64,000 bases of DNA from Mucilaginibacter inviolabilis (GTDB lineage Bacteria > Bacteroidota > Bacteroidia > Sphingobacteriales > Sphingobacteriaceae): positions 558,001 to 622,000 of the forward strand of contig NZ_JAANAT010000001.1 of NCBI RefSeq assembly GCF_011089895.1, written 5' to 3'. The notes beneath the pieces were generated by a model. The model did no database searches, was not told the DNA's origin, and saw only the letters and a program-made list of their open reading frames with translations. The translations under genes and the position numbers were made by a program. Shown here one piece after another: positions 18,315 through 27,610 of the stretch (position 1 is its first letter; each line of letters starts with the position of its first letter).

Positions 18315-19018
18315 AGTTATGGGATTTCAGGACGGTGATTATTCCCCCTGAAATAGGTACTCCTTTTCAGACATTTTTCGCAATGCCTGGAATAACGAAG
18401 AGATCCGGATACTACACGGACCTTATTTTTTTTCGCTGTGACCGCCCGGTGACAATGCGCATCGTGCCGTTGTAGCTATCATAAATGTCAAGGGTTTCAA
18501 ATTGTTCTGCCAATCCGCTGATATTAAAAAAGGTTCCTTTTGCCCTTATACCCTGAATACTGATCGTGGCTTCCATTGCAGGCGGAATAATCTCCAACTA
18601 AATGCTATAAGCCAACTTATAGGCAGGAATAATCATCATTTAGCACGGTCATTATCTCTGAGTCCTCCATCCAACGCCCTCCCTTGGCTGTACACGGCTT
18701 GTCCATTCTGAAAATATACCGCGTCTCCATCAGCACAAGCCCGGCAGTAGAGGGTAAAAATTGAGCTGCTGACAGCTCATTGTCTTCCAAAGCCCTCCAA
18801 GATGCAGTCTCACTGCCGCCGCTTACTAAACCAGTTGACAGCAGAGCGACATTCCTTCCCGAATAGCCGCTGTCGGATAGCAAACCATGAAGAATAAGCG
18901 GAAGTTAAATGATCAGACCGACCGCAGCATAATTAATGCACAAGTTATAGTTTTCGGGTTCTGCGGCAAGTTGCTGTTCGTATTGCCGGATCAGCGAATT
19001 CAGACAGACCACATTTGA
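18315..19018. other. 700-bp stretch with only doubtful small open frames
   Basis: Contains two short minus-strand frames in tandem (61 codons at 18412-18597 and 88 codons at 18617-18883). The 61-codon one (MEATISIQGIRAKGTFFNISGL from 18576) reads like protein and could be a small gene or a remnant; the other has no recognisable feature. I see no Fix-type box, clear terminator, repeat or RNA gene. Confidence 0.4.
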
Positions 19019-19381
19019 TCATTCGTCTTCTCCTTCATAAATGACACCCGAAGTCGGTGTTTCCTTTAATTCGATCCGGCTCAATCCGGGTATTTTTGGT
19101 TGAATAGCCTGCCAGAACCAGCGGGCCACATTTTCTGCGGTCGGGTTCTGCAGTTCTTGTATTTCATTTAACATGGCATGATCCAGTTGATCCACCAGTG
19201 GTTTAACGACGGCTTTTAATTCTTTGAAATCAATTACCCAACCTTCTTCAGTGTTGAATGTTCCTGACACATAAATGGTCAAATGATAAGTATGGCCGTG
19301 CACTTGCCGGCAACGGTGTCCCACGGGAACATTGGGCAGAAAATGTGCGGCATCGAATGTAAATTGCTTATATATGGTCAT
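19019..19381 (-). CDS. queD: 6-carboxytetrahydropterin synthase
   Basis: Converts dihydroneopterin triphosphate to 6-carboxytetrahydropterin in queuosine synthesis. Zinc-binding His residues are visible in FDAAHFLP and HGHTY, with the catalytic Cys in GHRCRQVHGH. The ATG at 19381 gives 120 residues, the normal family length; the frame to 19486 adds unlikely sequence. No other queuosine genes are nearby and no Fix-type box serves it. Confidence 0.92.
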   Translation of the reverse strand: MTIYKQFTFDAAHFLPNVPVGHRCRQVHGHTYHLTIYVSGTFNTEEGWVIDFKELKAVVKPLVDQLDHAMLNEIQELQNPTAENVARWFWQAIQPKIPGLSRIELKETPTSGVIYEGEDE

Positions 19382-19519
19382 AGATCGTTTTTGATAGCAA
19401 AGCATGGCGGCTACCTCAACCCAAAAGTGCAATGAATCCGCCATAGGAAAAATGCGCAGGATCATAAAATTCCCTGATGTCTGCACTTGGATTTTGCAGG
19501 AAAGCCCCGCTTTTCAACC

Positions 19520-19585
19520 CGGTAGAGGATCACAGGAATAGGTGACGTAAGTCACTTTTTCATCCGAGGCCATTCCCCAACTTTA
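19520..19585 (+). promoter_or_regulatory. Fix-type promoter of the 19612 stress-protein operon
   Basis: Perfect proximal palindrome GTGACgtaaGTCAC (19542-19555), degenerate distal copy ending ATCAC exactly 22 bp upstream (19520-19533), and a -7 box CAACTTTA (19578-19585) starting 22 nt after the proximal site. The predicted transcript has a leader of about 22 nt. Confidence 0.68.
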
Positions 19586-19611
19586 CATCAACAAACCAAG
19601 TGTATAAGAGC

Positions 19612-20475
19612 ATGAAAACAATTGTGATCGCCACTGATTTTTCTGAAGGGTCTAAAGATGCGGCACGCTACGGTTATCACCTGGCACAGCAGGTGCGATC
19701 AAACGTCCTGCTATGCCACGCCATCATCATACCCGCAGAGATCCCACAGTCCGGCCTGATCTTATGGCAGGATGAAGAATATGAATTGTTACTGGATGAC
19801 AGTGCAGCAGCGCTGCGTGATTTCAAGGAAGTTTTGGACAACTCCTTACCGGCAACGGGTTTTCACCCCGTGATCAGCTGCAGAAGCCAGCCTGGAATCA
19901 TGGCCAACGTGGTAAAGGCTATGGCAGCAACCCCCGACAGTGAACTGGTAGTCAGCGGTACCCACCAAGGAGGTGTACTCAGTGACCTGCTTTTGGGAAA
20001 CCATGCCTCCAACCTGATCGACAGTGCGGACAAGCCGGTGCTCCTGGTCGCTCCCGGCACCAAATTCCGCCCCGTAAAAAAGATCGCCTTTGCTACGGAA
20101 TTCAACGATCCCGAAAACGATCTTAAACATATCTACCAGTTAGTTTACTGGGCGAGACAACTCAATGCTGAGGTACTCCTCGTGCATATTTGTAGTACCA
20201 AAAACGAAAGCCCGGTTTTGAAGGATAATATTGCTGACTACCTGGTGGACATATCTAATAATGCCGATTACCCGAATATTTTTTACCGCCTGATCCGAAA
20301 CGACCGGGTCGACGAAGGTCTGGAATGGATCTGCGATCACGGTCAGGTCGATATGCTGGCAATGGTGCATCAGCCACGCAATCTTTTCGGCGAATTATTC
20401 GCCCACAGTCATACCAAACAAATGGCTGGTCATCTGCAGCTGCCGCTGTTGGTATTTCCAGGGACCAGATCATAA
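19612..20475 (+). CDS. Tandem-domain universal stress protein
   Basis: Two UspA domains, 287 residues from ATG 19612 (MKTIVIATDFSEGSK); the frame also has a start at 19600. The motif region is GTHQGG...LLGNH, a variant of the ATP loop. First gene of a three-gene run with a helical protein and another stress protein. Confidence 0.88.
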   Translation: MKTIVIATDFSEGSKDAARYGYHLAQQVRSNVLLCHAIIIPAEIPQSGLILWQDEEYELLLDDSAAALRDFKEVLDNSLPATGFHPVISCRSQPGIMANVVKAMAATPDSELVVSGTHQGGVLSDLLLGNHASNLIDSADKPVLLVAPGTKFRPVKKIAFATEFNDPENDLKHIYQLVYWARQLNAEVLLVHICSTKNESPVLKDNIADYLVDISNNADYPNIFYRLIRNDRVDEGLEWICDHGQVDMLAMVHQPRNLFGELFAHSHTKQMAGHLQLPLLVFPGTRS

Positions 20476-20497
20476 ACATTATTAAAAAAATAGCAAC

Positions 20498-20923
20498 ATG
20501 AGTTACTTATCACCGGATACCGAATTGGAAACGGAACTGCAGGAATTATATATTCTGGCCCGCCACTGGCAGGACGACATCTCCTTTTTAGAAGATGAAG
20601 CCCGTTTCTTCCGAAATATTTTGATGAAATATGATGACATTGCGACAGAAAGTATAGGAACAGCGGCGGAATTCCGCCAAAAGATCGAAGGTCAGGAAAA
20701 ACAGCTGGAGGCCCTCAGAAGCGCCGTCCCCGAATTTCTGTTATTCCTTGAACCTTATTTAGGCAATGATAAAAAAACTATGGACCTTACCTTTCTGGAT
20801 CGTTATAATGAACTGCAAAATGGGCTGACCGCGTTATTCGCGGGTATCAAAAAGACCAAGAAAGAACTTTTCGCCTATGCCGAAGCGGTTATGGCGGGCA
20901 ACGTGATCAGTTCACAATCCTAA
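20498..20923 (+). CDS. Small helical protein of unknown function
   Basis: Protein of 141 residues, highly charged and almost wholly alpha-helical by composition, with no signal or membrane segment. The N-terminal motif RHWQDDISFLEDEARFFRNIL resembles KRWRADLDFFKIETGFLRQLL of the 42809 protein, so the two look like paralogs. Sits between two stress-protein genes (22 nt and 3 nt gaps), so co-expression and perhaps interaction with them is likely. I do not recognise a named family. Confidence 0.75.
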   Translation: MSYLSPDTELETELQELYILARHWQDDISFLEDEARFFRNILMKYDDIATESIGTAAEFRQKIEGQEKQLEALRSAVPEFLLFLEPYLGNDKKTMDLTFLDRYNELQNGLTALFAGIKKTKKELFAYAEAVMAGNVISSQS

Positions 20924-20926
20924 TAC

Positions 20927-21778
20927 ATGAAGACAATAGCCGTATTGACCGGACAAGACTCCGGCTCCCGTACAGCGGCGCGATACGCACTGCACCTGGC
21001 CAAAAAAATGAAGGCCAATGTCCTGTTATTTCATCTTGCGCCCGTAACAGCATCGATCCTGCAAATGCAGACTGCCGGAGAAGAACCGGAAATGAACGAC
21101 GTTAAGAATAACGACCTGGGGGCATACGCCCTGCAACTGGAGCAGGAATTAGCAGCAAGCTCCTTTAGCGCGAGCAGGTTGCCGGAAATCAGTTTCGACG
21201 CCGCGCATACCGAACTGGTGGATATCATGACCGCCATAGATGCCCATACCGATATCGCCATGGTCGTAACCGGCGTCCCGGATCAGGAAGAACTGGCTGA
21301 TTATGTTCTGGGCGATACTTGCAGCCGGATCATTGACTGGGCCAGGATACCGGTCATGGTCGTACCTCGCGGCACAAAGAGGATGAACCCGGAAAAGATC
21401 GCTTATGCCGCCACGCTCAAAGAAGAAGATATCCAGAGCATCGGAGAATTGGGCGAATTAATGGAGTCGTTCGCAGCAGAACTGATGGTCGCACATTTAT
21501 GCTTAGTTCAGCCCGACAAGGAGGTAAAAAACAAGGAAAAGGAATTGCAATCAGCACTTCACCGCGACCTGAACTGCGGCGGCGTTTATTTCCGCAGTAT
21601 CGATGATAGCCAGCCTGTCCGAGACTGGAAATGGCTGAAAGCGAACAAAACCACTGATATTATGGCGCTGATGCTCCGCCCAAAGGTTGAAATGAAAAGC
21701 TTTTTCAAGCGCGGCCAGAATTCCGAAGTAACCTATCACATCACCGTTCCGGTGATCGTTATGCCCAAACGCCCCTGA
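20927..21778 (+). CDS. Divergent tandem-domain universal stress protein
   Basis: Two UspA-type domains, 283 residues (KTIAVLTGQDSGSR; EKIAYAATLKEED). The ATP-loop region GVPDQEELADYVLGD has lost the second Gly and the final Ser/Thr, so it probably does not bind ATP in the usual way. Last gene of the 19612 operon; a terminator follows. Confidence 0.85.
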   Translation: MKTIAVLTGQDSGSRTAARYALHLAKKMKANVLLFHLAPVTASILQMQTAGEEPEMNDVKNNDLGAYALQLEQELAASSFSASRLPEISFDAAHTELVDIMTAIDAHTDIAMVVTGVPDQEELADYVLGDTCSRIIDWARIPVMVVPRGTKRMNPEKIAYAATLKEEDIQSIGELGELMESFAAELMVAHLCLVQPDKEVKNKEKELQSALHRDLNCGGVYFRSIDDSQPVRDWKWLKANKTTDIMALMLRPKVEMKSFFKRGQNSEVTYHITVPVIVMPKRP

Positions 21779-21793
21779 AAAATATTTATAAAC

Positions 21794-21825
21794 AAAAGGC
21801 CGCCTCGTAATGAAAGCGGCCTTTT
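21794..21825. terminator. Intrinsic terminator between convergent genes
   Basis: AAAAGGCCGC (21794-21803) pairs with GCGGCCTTTT (21816-21825) around a 12-nt loop. Works in both directions. Confidence 0.85.
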
Positions 21826-21839
21826 GTTGTTCGGAGTGT

Positions 21840-23621
21840 TTAGAATTCAATCCGGCTCAGTTCCAGTTCCGACACGGACAACTCGCTGATCCAGTCCTGG
21901 ATCAATTGCGAGGTTTGGTCGGCTTGTTTGCTGAACAGGTCCCGGTAATAGCTAATCCCTTCCTCCAGTTGCGCCTTAAACCTGGCAAGTTGTTTTTGTT
22001 TTTTATCGGTTACACCCTTTAATTGCGCCTGAAGGTCGGTACGGAGGTAATCGATATACAAATTCAGCTCCTTAATGAACATATGCGGCCGTTTGATCTT
22101 GCCCAGCAAATCAAGCTCGCCATAAATATGACGAACCATTTCTTCCAGAGAATAGATTCGGGAAAAATAAGCCAGGTTCGGCCCCGGGCAGATAGCGACG
22201 GCCTTATTCTCCCGGGGTTTCAATAGATCATATTTCAAATAGGCGGAAGCGCAAAGACCCTCACATAAGCAGATCTTCTCCGTGATCGTCCGATATTGCT
22301 GTTCATATTCGGGATTACTGAGTTCCAGCGTATCCAGTTGTTGCAGTTTCAGATGCTGGTATTCCCGCGAAGCTGTACAAATGGGCTGCTCAGTAAACTC
22401 TGTATTGGTACATAAATATTTCTTAGTGCAGGGACTGCCCGGTCGGTTGTTTTCCAGACGCTTCAACCTTTGTGCCTCCGCCGTACTGCTTTTAAAATTA
22501 TTGAACAGGATACCCAAAGGTGAGGCATTGCTCAGGTAAAATTCCTCTTCGCCGGCATGCTCCAGTTGATGCAAGGTAGCCTCATCCACATTGGTTACTT
22601 CAGGCACCAGCAGAAAGGGACTGCCCCAACCGGTCGCATCTACCTGGTAATGCTGGAGGAGGAAATGATTCTCATCCGCGGTGCCGATGCCGCCCTGAAC
22701 ACTTAAACGCTGCGCAGGTGCAGTCGCAATCGAGATCCCTTTTTCGAGCAAGGCTGACTGGTAGCCGGTAAACAACTCGGCTGCCATTTCCTGGCGCTTT
22801 TGCTTGAATTCCTCCAGGATGGGGCCCAATAAAAATCCTTCCGTTGCAAAAGCGTGACCGCCGCAATTCAAACCGGACTCAACACGAAATTCCGATACCC
22901 AAATCCCCTTTTTCGCCAGGAACCTGGCCTGAATAAAGGCCGAACGAAAGTCGCTTACCTTTAAAGTGATTTTTTTCTTGAGTTTCCCTTCCGCATCCGG
23001 CAGAAAACAATCAAAAGATTCCAGATAACTGTAAAGGCGCGGGTTCATCCCTGCCGAAAGAACAATGGAGGAAGTTAGCTGGCTTTTCGCAAAACCGCGA
23101 AGCGCCGACAGTGCGTCGGTGAAATGGTCTTCCAGGGCCTGCCCGTCGGCAGCATAATTCATTTTGTCCACTTTTGACATGATATTGACGTCTATCGCAC
23201 CAGGGGTCATCTCACTTTTAAGCAGGTCAAGGAAATAGCGACGCTGTTCGCCATCCTTGAATTCCTGCATCAGCTCGTAACCCTGGCGTAATCGCGCACC
23301 TTCAGGCAGTAACTCAAAATAACGGCACAGGTCATTTCCTGGCTCAAAGGGCAATTCCAGCATCGCTGAGAACTGCCGGTCCACCTGCCGTGCCACCAGG
23401 TCAAGATAGGCGGTGATCCGTCTGGCCCTTGCATCGGGTTCCTTTTTGCCGATCGGATCAAAGCTTTCGCCGCATTCGGCGGCATGATAAATGCGCATTC
23501 TTTCGATCAACTCGTCATCGACGATCGACATGACCGACGATATGCCGTAACGGGCGACCTTTAACGGAGTATCTATAGAATAACCCAGCCCTAAGACCGG
23601 TATGTGAAATGTATGGCTCAT
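21840..23621 (-). CDS. Cys-rich, nitronate-monooxygenase-like protein of unknown function
   Basis: Protein of 593 residues. The first 400 residues read like a TIM-barrel flavoprotein of the nitronate monooxygenase / dehydrogenase type: an N-terminal strand VLGLGYSIDTPLKVARYGI, a Gly-rich GLNCGGHAFATEG, and VQGGIGTADENHFLLQHYQVDATGWGS. A Cys-rich part follows (CTKKYLC, PIC, CLCEGLC), then a helical C-terminus. It begins 17 nt after the RIC stop, so it shares the RIC promoter, suggesting a part in coping with nitrosative stress. Reaction and cofactor are unproven. Confidence 0.7.
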   Translation of the reverse strand: MSHTFHIPVLGLGYSIDTPLKVARYGISSVMSIVDDELIERMRIYHAAECGESFDPIGKKEPDARARRITAYLDLVARQVDRQFSAMLELPFEPGNDLCRYFELLPEGARLRQGYELMQEFKDGEQRRYFLDLLKSEMTPGAIDVNIMSKVDKMNYAADGQALEDHFTDALSALRGFAKSQLTSSIVLSAGMNPRLYSYLESFDCFLPDAEGKLKKKITLKVSDFRSAFIQARFLAKKGIWVSEFRVESGLNCGGHAFATEGFLLGPILEEFKQKRQEMAAELFTGYQSALLEKGISIATAPAQRLSVQGGIGTADENHFLLQHYQVDATGWGSPFLLVPEVTNVDEATLHQLEHAGEEEFYLSNASPLGILFNNFKSSTAEAQRLKRLENNRPGSPCTKKYLCTNTEFTEQPICTASREYQHLKLQQLDTLELSNPEYEQQYRTITEKICLCEGLCASAYLKYDLLKPRENKAVAICPGPNLAYFSRIYSLEEMVRHIYGELDLLGKIKRPHMFIKELNLYIDYLRTDLQAQLKGVTDKKQKQLARFKAQLEEGISYYRDLFSKQADQTSQLIQDWISELSVSELELSRIEF

Positions 23622-23638
23622 AATCGATGAGATTTGTG

Positions 23639-24625
23639 TTAAGATTTAATAGTAGGCTCAACCTGCAGCTGCCGGAGCCGGAGTTCATTTTCATTCCGGA
23701 GCGCGGCCGGAAAAAGAATATTATTTTCCAAATGCAAATGCATCTGCAAATCGTCTTCGAATTCCTGTAGTATTTTATAGAGGATACGGAAGCCGTGCGT
23801 GACATAGTCTGGAGCGCAATAATGCCCTGTAAGCTGCCGTATCCGAAAAAAGGCGTTATAGATTCGCTCATGAGCAGCTTCCATCGCATAAACGACCGGA
23901 TTTAGTGAACCCTGAGCGGGAGCTGACAGCCGCGTACCTGATTTCAGCGCATAAGCTAAATCGATCAGGTAAGGAAAAAGTAATTCTTCTTCCTTTTCCA
24001 TGTTTTCGGCCAGTTCATCCGCCATTTGCCTGACCAGGGAATGTACTTCAAGGAGTTCAGTATATTTCGCTCCGTAAGACCGGGCTATTTTTTCACACAT
24101 TTCCAACAGGAACGGCAGGTTGGCCCGGACATAACCGTGGTGCAGATTGATCAGGTATTTGCAGAAAAAGCCGGTGTCCCAATGCACGAAGTCCATAGTC
24201 TGAAGGCCTGTCTCCGGCAATTCACCATTTAACATGGTCAGAACCATCTTCGCATCCAGTTGCAGGTCCTCGCAAGCCTCGGTAAGGTTGCGGGCTCCGC
24301 CGCAGCAGAAATCTACTCCCAATTCTTTAAACACGGAGGCTTTACGGGGATCGTTTGTGACCATCGCGCCAATACTCTCCCTACGGTCAAAATCAGATCG
24401 TTTGCCAAGCTTGACTTGCCAGACCTCCGGCCCCGTTTCCAGCAGTTTCCAGCTGAAATTCCGGCCGGCACGTTCGAGCAACAGGAAATAAAGCGCTTTA
24501 GGGTCCCGGTCATAATTCAATATCAGATGTCCACCCAAAGGCAGGCTACCGAATTTTTCCAACAGCACTTCGCCCTTCAGACCATCTTCAACAGCGGTTA
24601 TATCTAATATCTCTGGTATGTCCAT
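23639..24625 (-). CDS. Iron-sulfur cluster repair di-iron protein with N-terminal DUF2249
   Basis: RIC (ScdA/YtfE) family protein that repairs Fe-S clusters damaged by NO or oxidants. Order: DUF2249 (about 1-80), ScdA N-terminal domain with the motif DFCCGG (about 105-145), and a hemerythrin-like four-helix domain with spaced His/Glu ligands (NLHHGYVRAN, EVHSLV, KEEELLFPYL, AAHERI, HLHLENNILFP). 328 residues. DUF2249 fusion is common in Bacteroidota. Controlled by its own Fix-type site and placed head-to-head with the ccoI gene. Confidence 0.9.
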   Translation of the reverse strand: MDIPEILDITAVEDGLKGEVLLEKFGSLPLGGHLILNYDRDPKALYFLLLERAGRNFSWKLLETGPEVWQVKLGKRSDFDRRESIGAMVTNDPRKASVFKELGVDFCCGGARNLTEACEDLQLDAKMVLTMLNGELPETGLQTMDFVHWDTGFFCKYLINLHHGYVRANLPFLLEMCEKIARSYGAKYTELLEVHSLVRQMADELAENMEKEEELLFPYLIDLAYALKSGTRLSAPAQGSLNPVVYAMEAAHERIYNAFFRIRQLTGHYCAPDYVTHGFRILYKILQEFEDDLQMHLHLENNILFPAALRNENELRLRQLQVEPTIKS

Positions 24626-24642
24626 TTACACGAGTTAGTCGG

Positions 24643-24686
24643 CAAATTTACCCCTAGCGGTACTCCCAGAAAATGATGACAGTCAT
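24643..24686 (-). promoter_or_regulatory. Fix-type promoter of RIC operon
   Basis: Palindrome ATGATgacaGTCAT (24673-24686), and on the minus strand a consensus -7 box TAAATTTG (24643-24650) after a 22-nt spacer. The copy 22 bp further upstream is weak. Leader about 13 nt. Confidence 0.7.
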
Positions 24687-24894
24687 TTTCCAATACGGTA
24701 TACATCAAATAATGAAGATATTTTATTATCACTATTTAAGGCAGCCGTACTCATAATGCCCGGCGGGGCCTTGCCGGGCCATGGGATCACAGGCTACTCC
24801 TTCCCTTGAGTTCCGGATTTTCCCATTGACGTGATTGTTTTTTATGCAGTTGTTTTTGTTGCTTTCTGTTCTGTGGTCAAATCGTCGCAAAAAA

Positions 24895-24960
24895 TGACAC
24901 AGGTCATTTTTTAGGCCGACGGCCGTCATTCTCCCGGTTCGGGAGAACCTGCATTTTTGA
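24895..24960 (+). promoter_or_regulatory. Fix-type promoter of ccoI
   Basis: Perfect palindrome ATGACacagGTCAT (24895-24908), half-conserved copy CCGACggccGTCAT exactly 22 bp on (24917-24930), and -7 box CATTTTTG (24953-24960) after 22 nt. The leader would be only about 6 nt. Between this and the RIC promoter (24687-24894) I see nothing else definite. Confidence 0.7.
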
Positions 24961-24970
24961 ACCAATAAAT

Positions 24971-27367
24971 ATGAAGATGACCGAAACCATACCAGCGGTA
25001 AAGACGAACTGCTATCACTGCGGTGACGAATGTGAAACCAACCTATACATCGCGGACGACAAACAGTTTTGCTGCCAGGGGTGTCAGAACGTTTATCAGA
25101 TACTTTCCGGAAGCGGCCTGTGCAGTTACTACCAGTATAATGATCACCCGGGTGCCACGCGCGATAAGCTGGACAAGCGCTTTGAATATTTGGAAGAACC
25201 GTCTATCATCAATGAATTGCTGGACTTTCATGATGATCATCTATCGATCATTACCTTATATATTCCCCACATCCACTGTAGTTCCTGCCTCTGGCTGCTG
25301 GAACAGTTGAACCGCTTCAACCCGGGGATTCATTATGCCCGGATCGACTTTTTAAAAAAACAGCTGGTTGTAAGGTTCGATCACCAAAAGATCAGCCTGC
25401 GTGGCGTGGTTGAACTACTTTTCGACATCGGCTACGAACCGCTGATCAGCCTGCAGGATGTGATCAAAAAACAGCAAAAGACGACAAAGGGTAATTTGGT
25501 GCAACGGATCGCTGTCGCCGGCTTTTGTTTTGGAAATGTCATGCTGCTTAGCTTTCCTGAATACCTCGGCCTTTCCGCGTTTGAACAGACGTTCCGTCAC
25601 TTCTTCGGCTATGTCAACCTGGCCTTTACGCTGCCTGTTGTATTTTTCAGCGGCCGTGAATATTTTACCTCTGCCTGGAACAACCTCAGGAAAAAGGTCC
25701 TTAATATCGATTTTCCGCTGGCCCTGGGGATCGCCGTCTTATTTATTAGGACAGCCGCCGAAGTGCTGACGCATAACGGAGCGGGGTTTGCGGATACACT
25801 CTGCGGCCTGGTCTTCTTCCTTTTGGTCGGCAAATTCGTACAGCATAAGACCTATCACCATATTTCCTTTGAAAGAGACTACCGTTCTTTTTTTCCGGTC
25901 GCGGTTCAAATTCTGGATAAAGGTATAGAAAAACCGTTATCGCTCTCGGAACTCCGCCCTGGCCACCGGATTTTGATCCGCCACAATGAGATCATACCGG
26001 CTGATGCCATATTGTTAAAAGGGCATGCCTTGATAGATTTTAGTTTTGTAACCGGTGAGTCGGTTCCCGTTGGTAAGACGCTGGGAGAAATCATTTATGC
26101 AGGTGGCCGCCAAACCAGTGAATCCATTGAATTGGAGGTCATCAAGCCGGTTTCCCAAAGTTATCTGACTCAACTCTGGAACAATGAAGCCTTTACCCGC
26201 AAGCAGGATAATCGGATGCGTACATTCAATGAGACCGTCAGCAAGTATTTTACGGTTATCCTGATCCTGATCGCCCTTTCTGCGCTGCTGGCCTGGGTGT
26301 TTGTAGACCCACGCCGCGGTATCGACGCTTTTACTGCGGTGCTCATCGTAGCCTGCCCCTGTGCACTGGCGCTAAGTACGCCATTTACTATGTCAGCAGC
26401 CCTCAGCATTTTCGACCGCAACCTTTTTTATCTGAAAAACACCGCAGTGGTTGAGCAGTTAGCAAAGATCGATACGATTGTACTGGATAAAACCGGCACG
26501 ATCACTACGGGCAATGGGCGGAATGCTGAGCTGCAAAGCCAGCTCAGCGATGAACAGGTCAGGCTAATTTATAGCGCCTGCGCAAACTCTATGCACCCTT
26601 TATCCCGTATGATCTGCCGCTATTTCGGCGAACAGGAACGATTGCCGGTAAGCTATTATAGCGAAACACCCGGCCAGGGGATAACCGCCAGGATAAAAGG
26701 CAGCGAACTGCGGATCGGTAGCGGCAAGCTACTATTCGGAAATTATCATGAGTCTGCCGAAATGACCCGTGTACACCTGATGATAGATGGCCAGTACCTG
26801 GGGTACTTTGGATTTAAACATGAATACCGTCCTGGCATGGAACAGATCAGTGCGCTCGAACCAAATTACCAACTTTTCCTGCTTTCCGGCGACCAAGACC
26901 AGGAAAAACGAGAATTAATCAGGTACTTCGGGGATAGCGAGCGCATGCGTTTCGGACAATCGCCGCAGCAAAAACTCGATTTTATTGCGAACCTTCAGCA
27001 GCAAGGCAAAAAAGTAATGATGCTTGGTGACGGATTGAATGATTCCGGGGCACTACGCCAAAGCGATCTGGGCGTAGCCGTCACCGACAATGTCAATAAC
27101 TTTTCCCCGGGGAGTGACGCGATCCTGGATGGCCGTTCCTTTGATAAACTGCCGGCTTTTTTGCGCTTCTCAAAAGATACCGTTGCCATCATCCATTTCT
27201 CTTTCTTGATCTCCCTGACTTACAATATCATCGGCCTGTCCTATGCGGTCACCGGGAAACTTTCACCGCTGATCGCGGCGGTACTGATGCCGCTAAGTAC
27301 GGCGACCATCATTTCATTTACTACGCTTGCCACCCATTTTACCGCCAAAAGGAGGAAATTGTTATGA
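24971..27367 (+). CDS. ccoI: Copper-exporting P-type ATPase for cbb3 oxidase assembly
   Basis: Heavy-metal P1B-ATPase of 798 residues that supplies copper for the CuB site of cbb3 oxidase. In order: N-terminal zinc-ribbon-like Cys motifs (CYHCGDEC, CCQGC), an HMA domain with HCSSC, membrane helices, the phosphatase motif TGES, the intramembrane CPC (VACPCALALSTP), phosphorylation site DKTGTIT, and hinge GDGLNDSGAL. The N-terminal Cys region is typical of CcoI/FixI. Its stop overlaps the ccoS start (ATGA). Confidence 0.95.
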   Translation: MKMTETIPAVKTNCYHCGDECETNLYIADDKQFCCQGCQNVYQILSGSGLCSYYQYNDHPGATRDKLDKRFEYLEEPSIINELLDFHDDHLSIITLYIPHIHCSSCLWLLEQLNRFNPGIHYARIDFLKKQLVVRFDHQKISLRGVVELLFDIGYEPLISLQDVIKKQQKTTKGNLVQRIAVAGFCFGNVMLLSFPEYLGLSAFEQTFRHFFGYVNLAFTLPVVFFSGREYFTSAWNNLRKKVLNIDFPLALGIAVLFIRTAAEVLTHNGAGFADTLCGLVFFLLVGKFVQHKTYHHISFERDYRSFFPVAVQILDKGIEKPLSLSELRPGHRILIRHNEIIPADAILLKGHALIDFSFVTGESVPVGKTLGEIIYAGGRQTSESIELEVIKPVSQSYLTQLWNNEAFTRKQDNRMRTFNETVSKYFTVILILIALSALLAWVFVDPRRGIDAFTAVLIVACPCALALSTPFTMSAALSIFDRNLFYLKNTAVVEQLAKIDTIVLDKTGTITTGNGRNAELQSQLSDEQVRLIYSACANSMHPLSRMICRYFGEQERLPVSYYSETPGQGITARIKGSELRIGSGKLLFGNYHESAEMTRVHLMIDGQYLGYFGFKHEYRPGMEQISALEPNYQLFLLSGDQDQEKRELIRYFGDSERMRFGQSPQQKLDFIANLQQQGKKVMMLGDGLNDSGALRQSDLGVAVTDNVNNFSPGSDAILDGRSFDKLPAFLRFSKDTVAIIHFSFLISLTYNIIGLSYAVTGKLSPLIAAVLMPLSTATIISFTTLATHFTAKRRKLL

Positions 27368-27525
27368 GCATCATTTACTTTTTAATCGGCTGCAGCGTGC
27401 TGCTCGCGCTGGTTTTCCTCGGCGCTTTTTTTTGGGCGCAAAGAACCGGCCAGAACGATGACCTCTATACGCCATCCATGCGGATATTACTGGAAGATGA
27501 ACAACCGGAAGATAAAGAAAAGTGA
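27364..27525 (+). CDS. ccoS: cbb3 oxidase assembly protein CcoS
   Basis: A 53-residue membrane protein: N-terminal helix MSIIYFLIGCSVLLALVFLG, then WAQRTGQNDDLYTPSMRIL, where the D-D-x-x-[TS]-P motif is typical of CcoS/FixS. ATG overlaps the ccoI stop by 4 bp. Its stop codon lies inside the distal operator of the ccoN promoter. Confidence 0.88.
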   Translation: MSIIYFLIGCSVLLALVFLGAFFWAQRTGQNDDLYTPSMRILLEDEQPEDKEK

Positions 27526-27587
27526 GCGAAATCACATTTAAAAACAACTGTCATCATTCTGTCAATACAGACCCCTTAATAGTTTTA
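27522..27587 (+). promoter_or_regulatory. Fix-type promoter of the cco structural operon
   Basis: Distal site GTGAGcgaaATCAC (27522-27535, overlapping the ccoS stop), proximal copy ACAACtgtcATCAT 22 bp on (27544-27557) with a perfect downstream half, and -7 box TAGTTTTA (27580-27587) after 22 nt. Leader about 19 nt. Confidence 0.65.
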
Positions 27588-27610
27588 CACCCATAAAAAG
27601 ACAATACTTT

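Noticed and set aside
18617..18883. Minus-strand open frame of 88 codons
   Set aside because: No motif, promoter box or conserved neighbour; kept only as part of the intergenic note.
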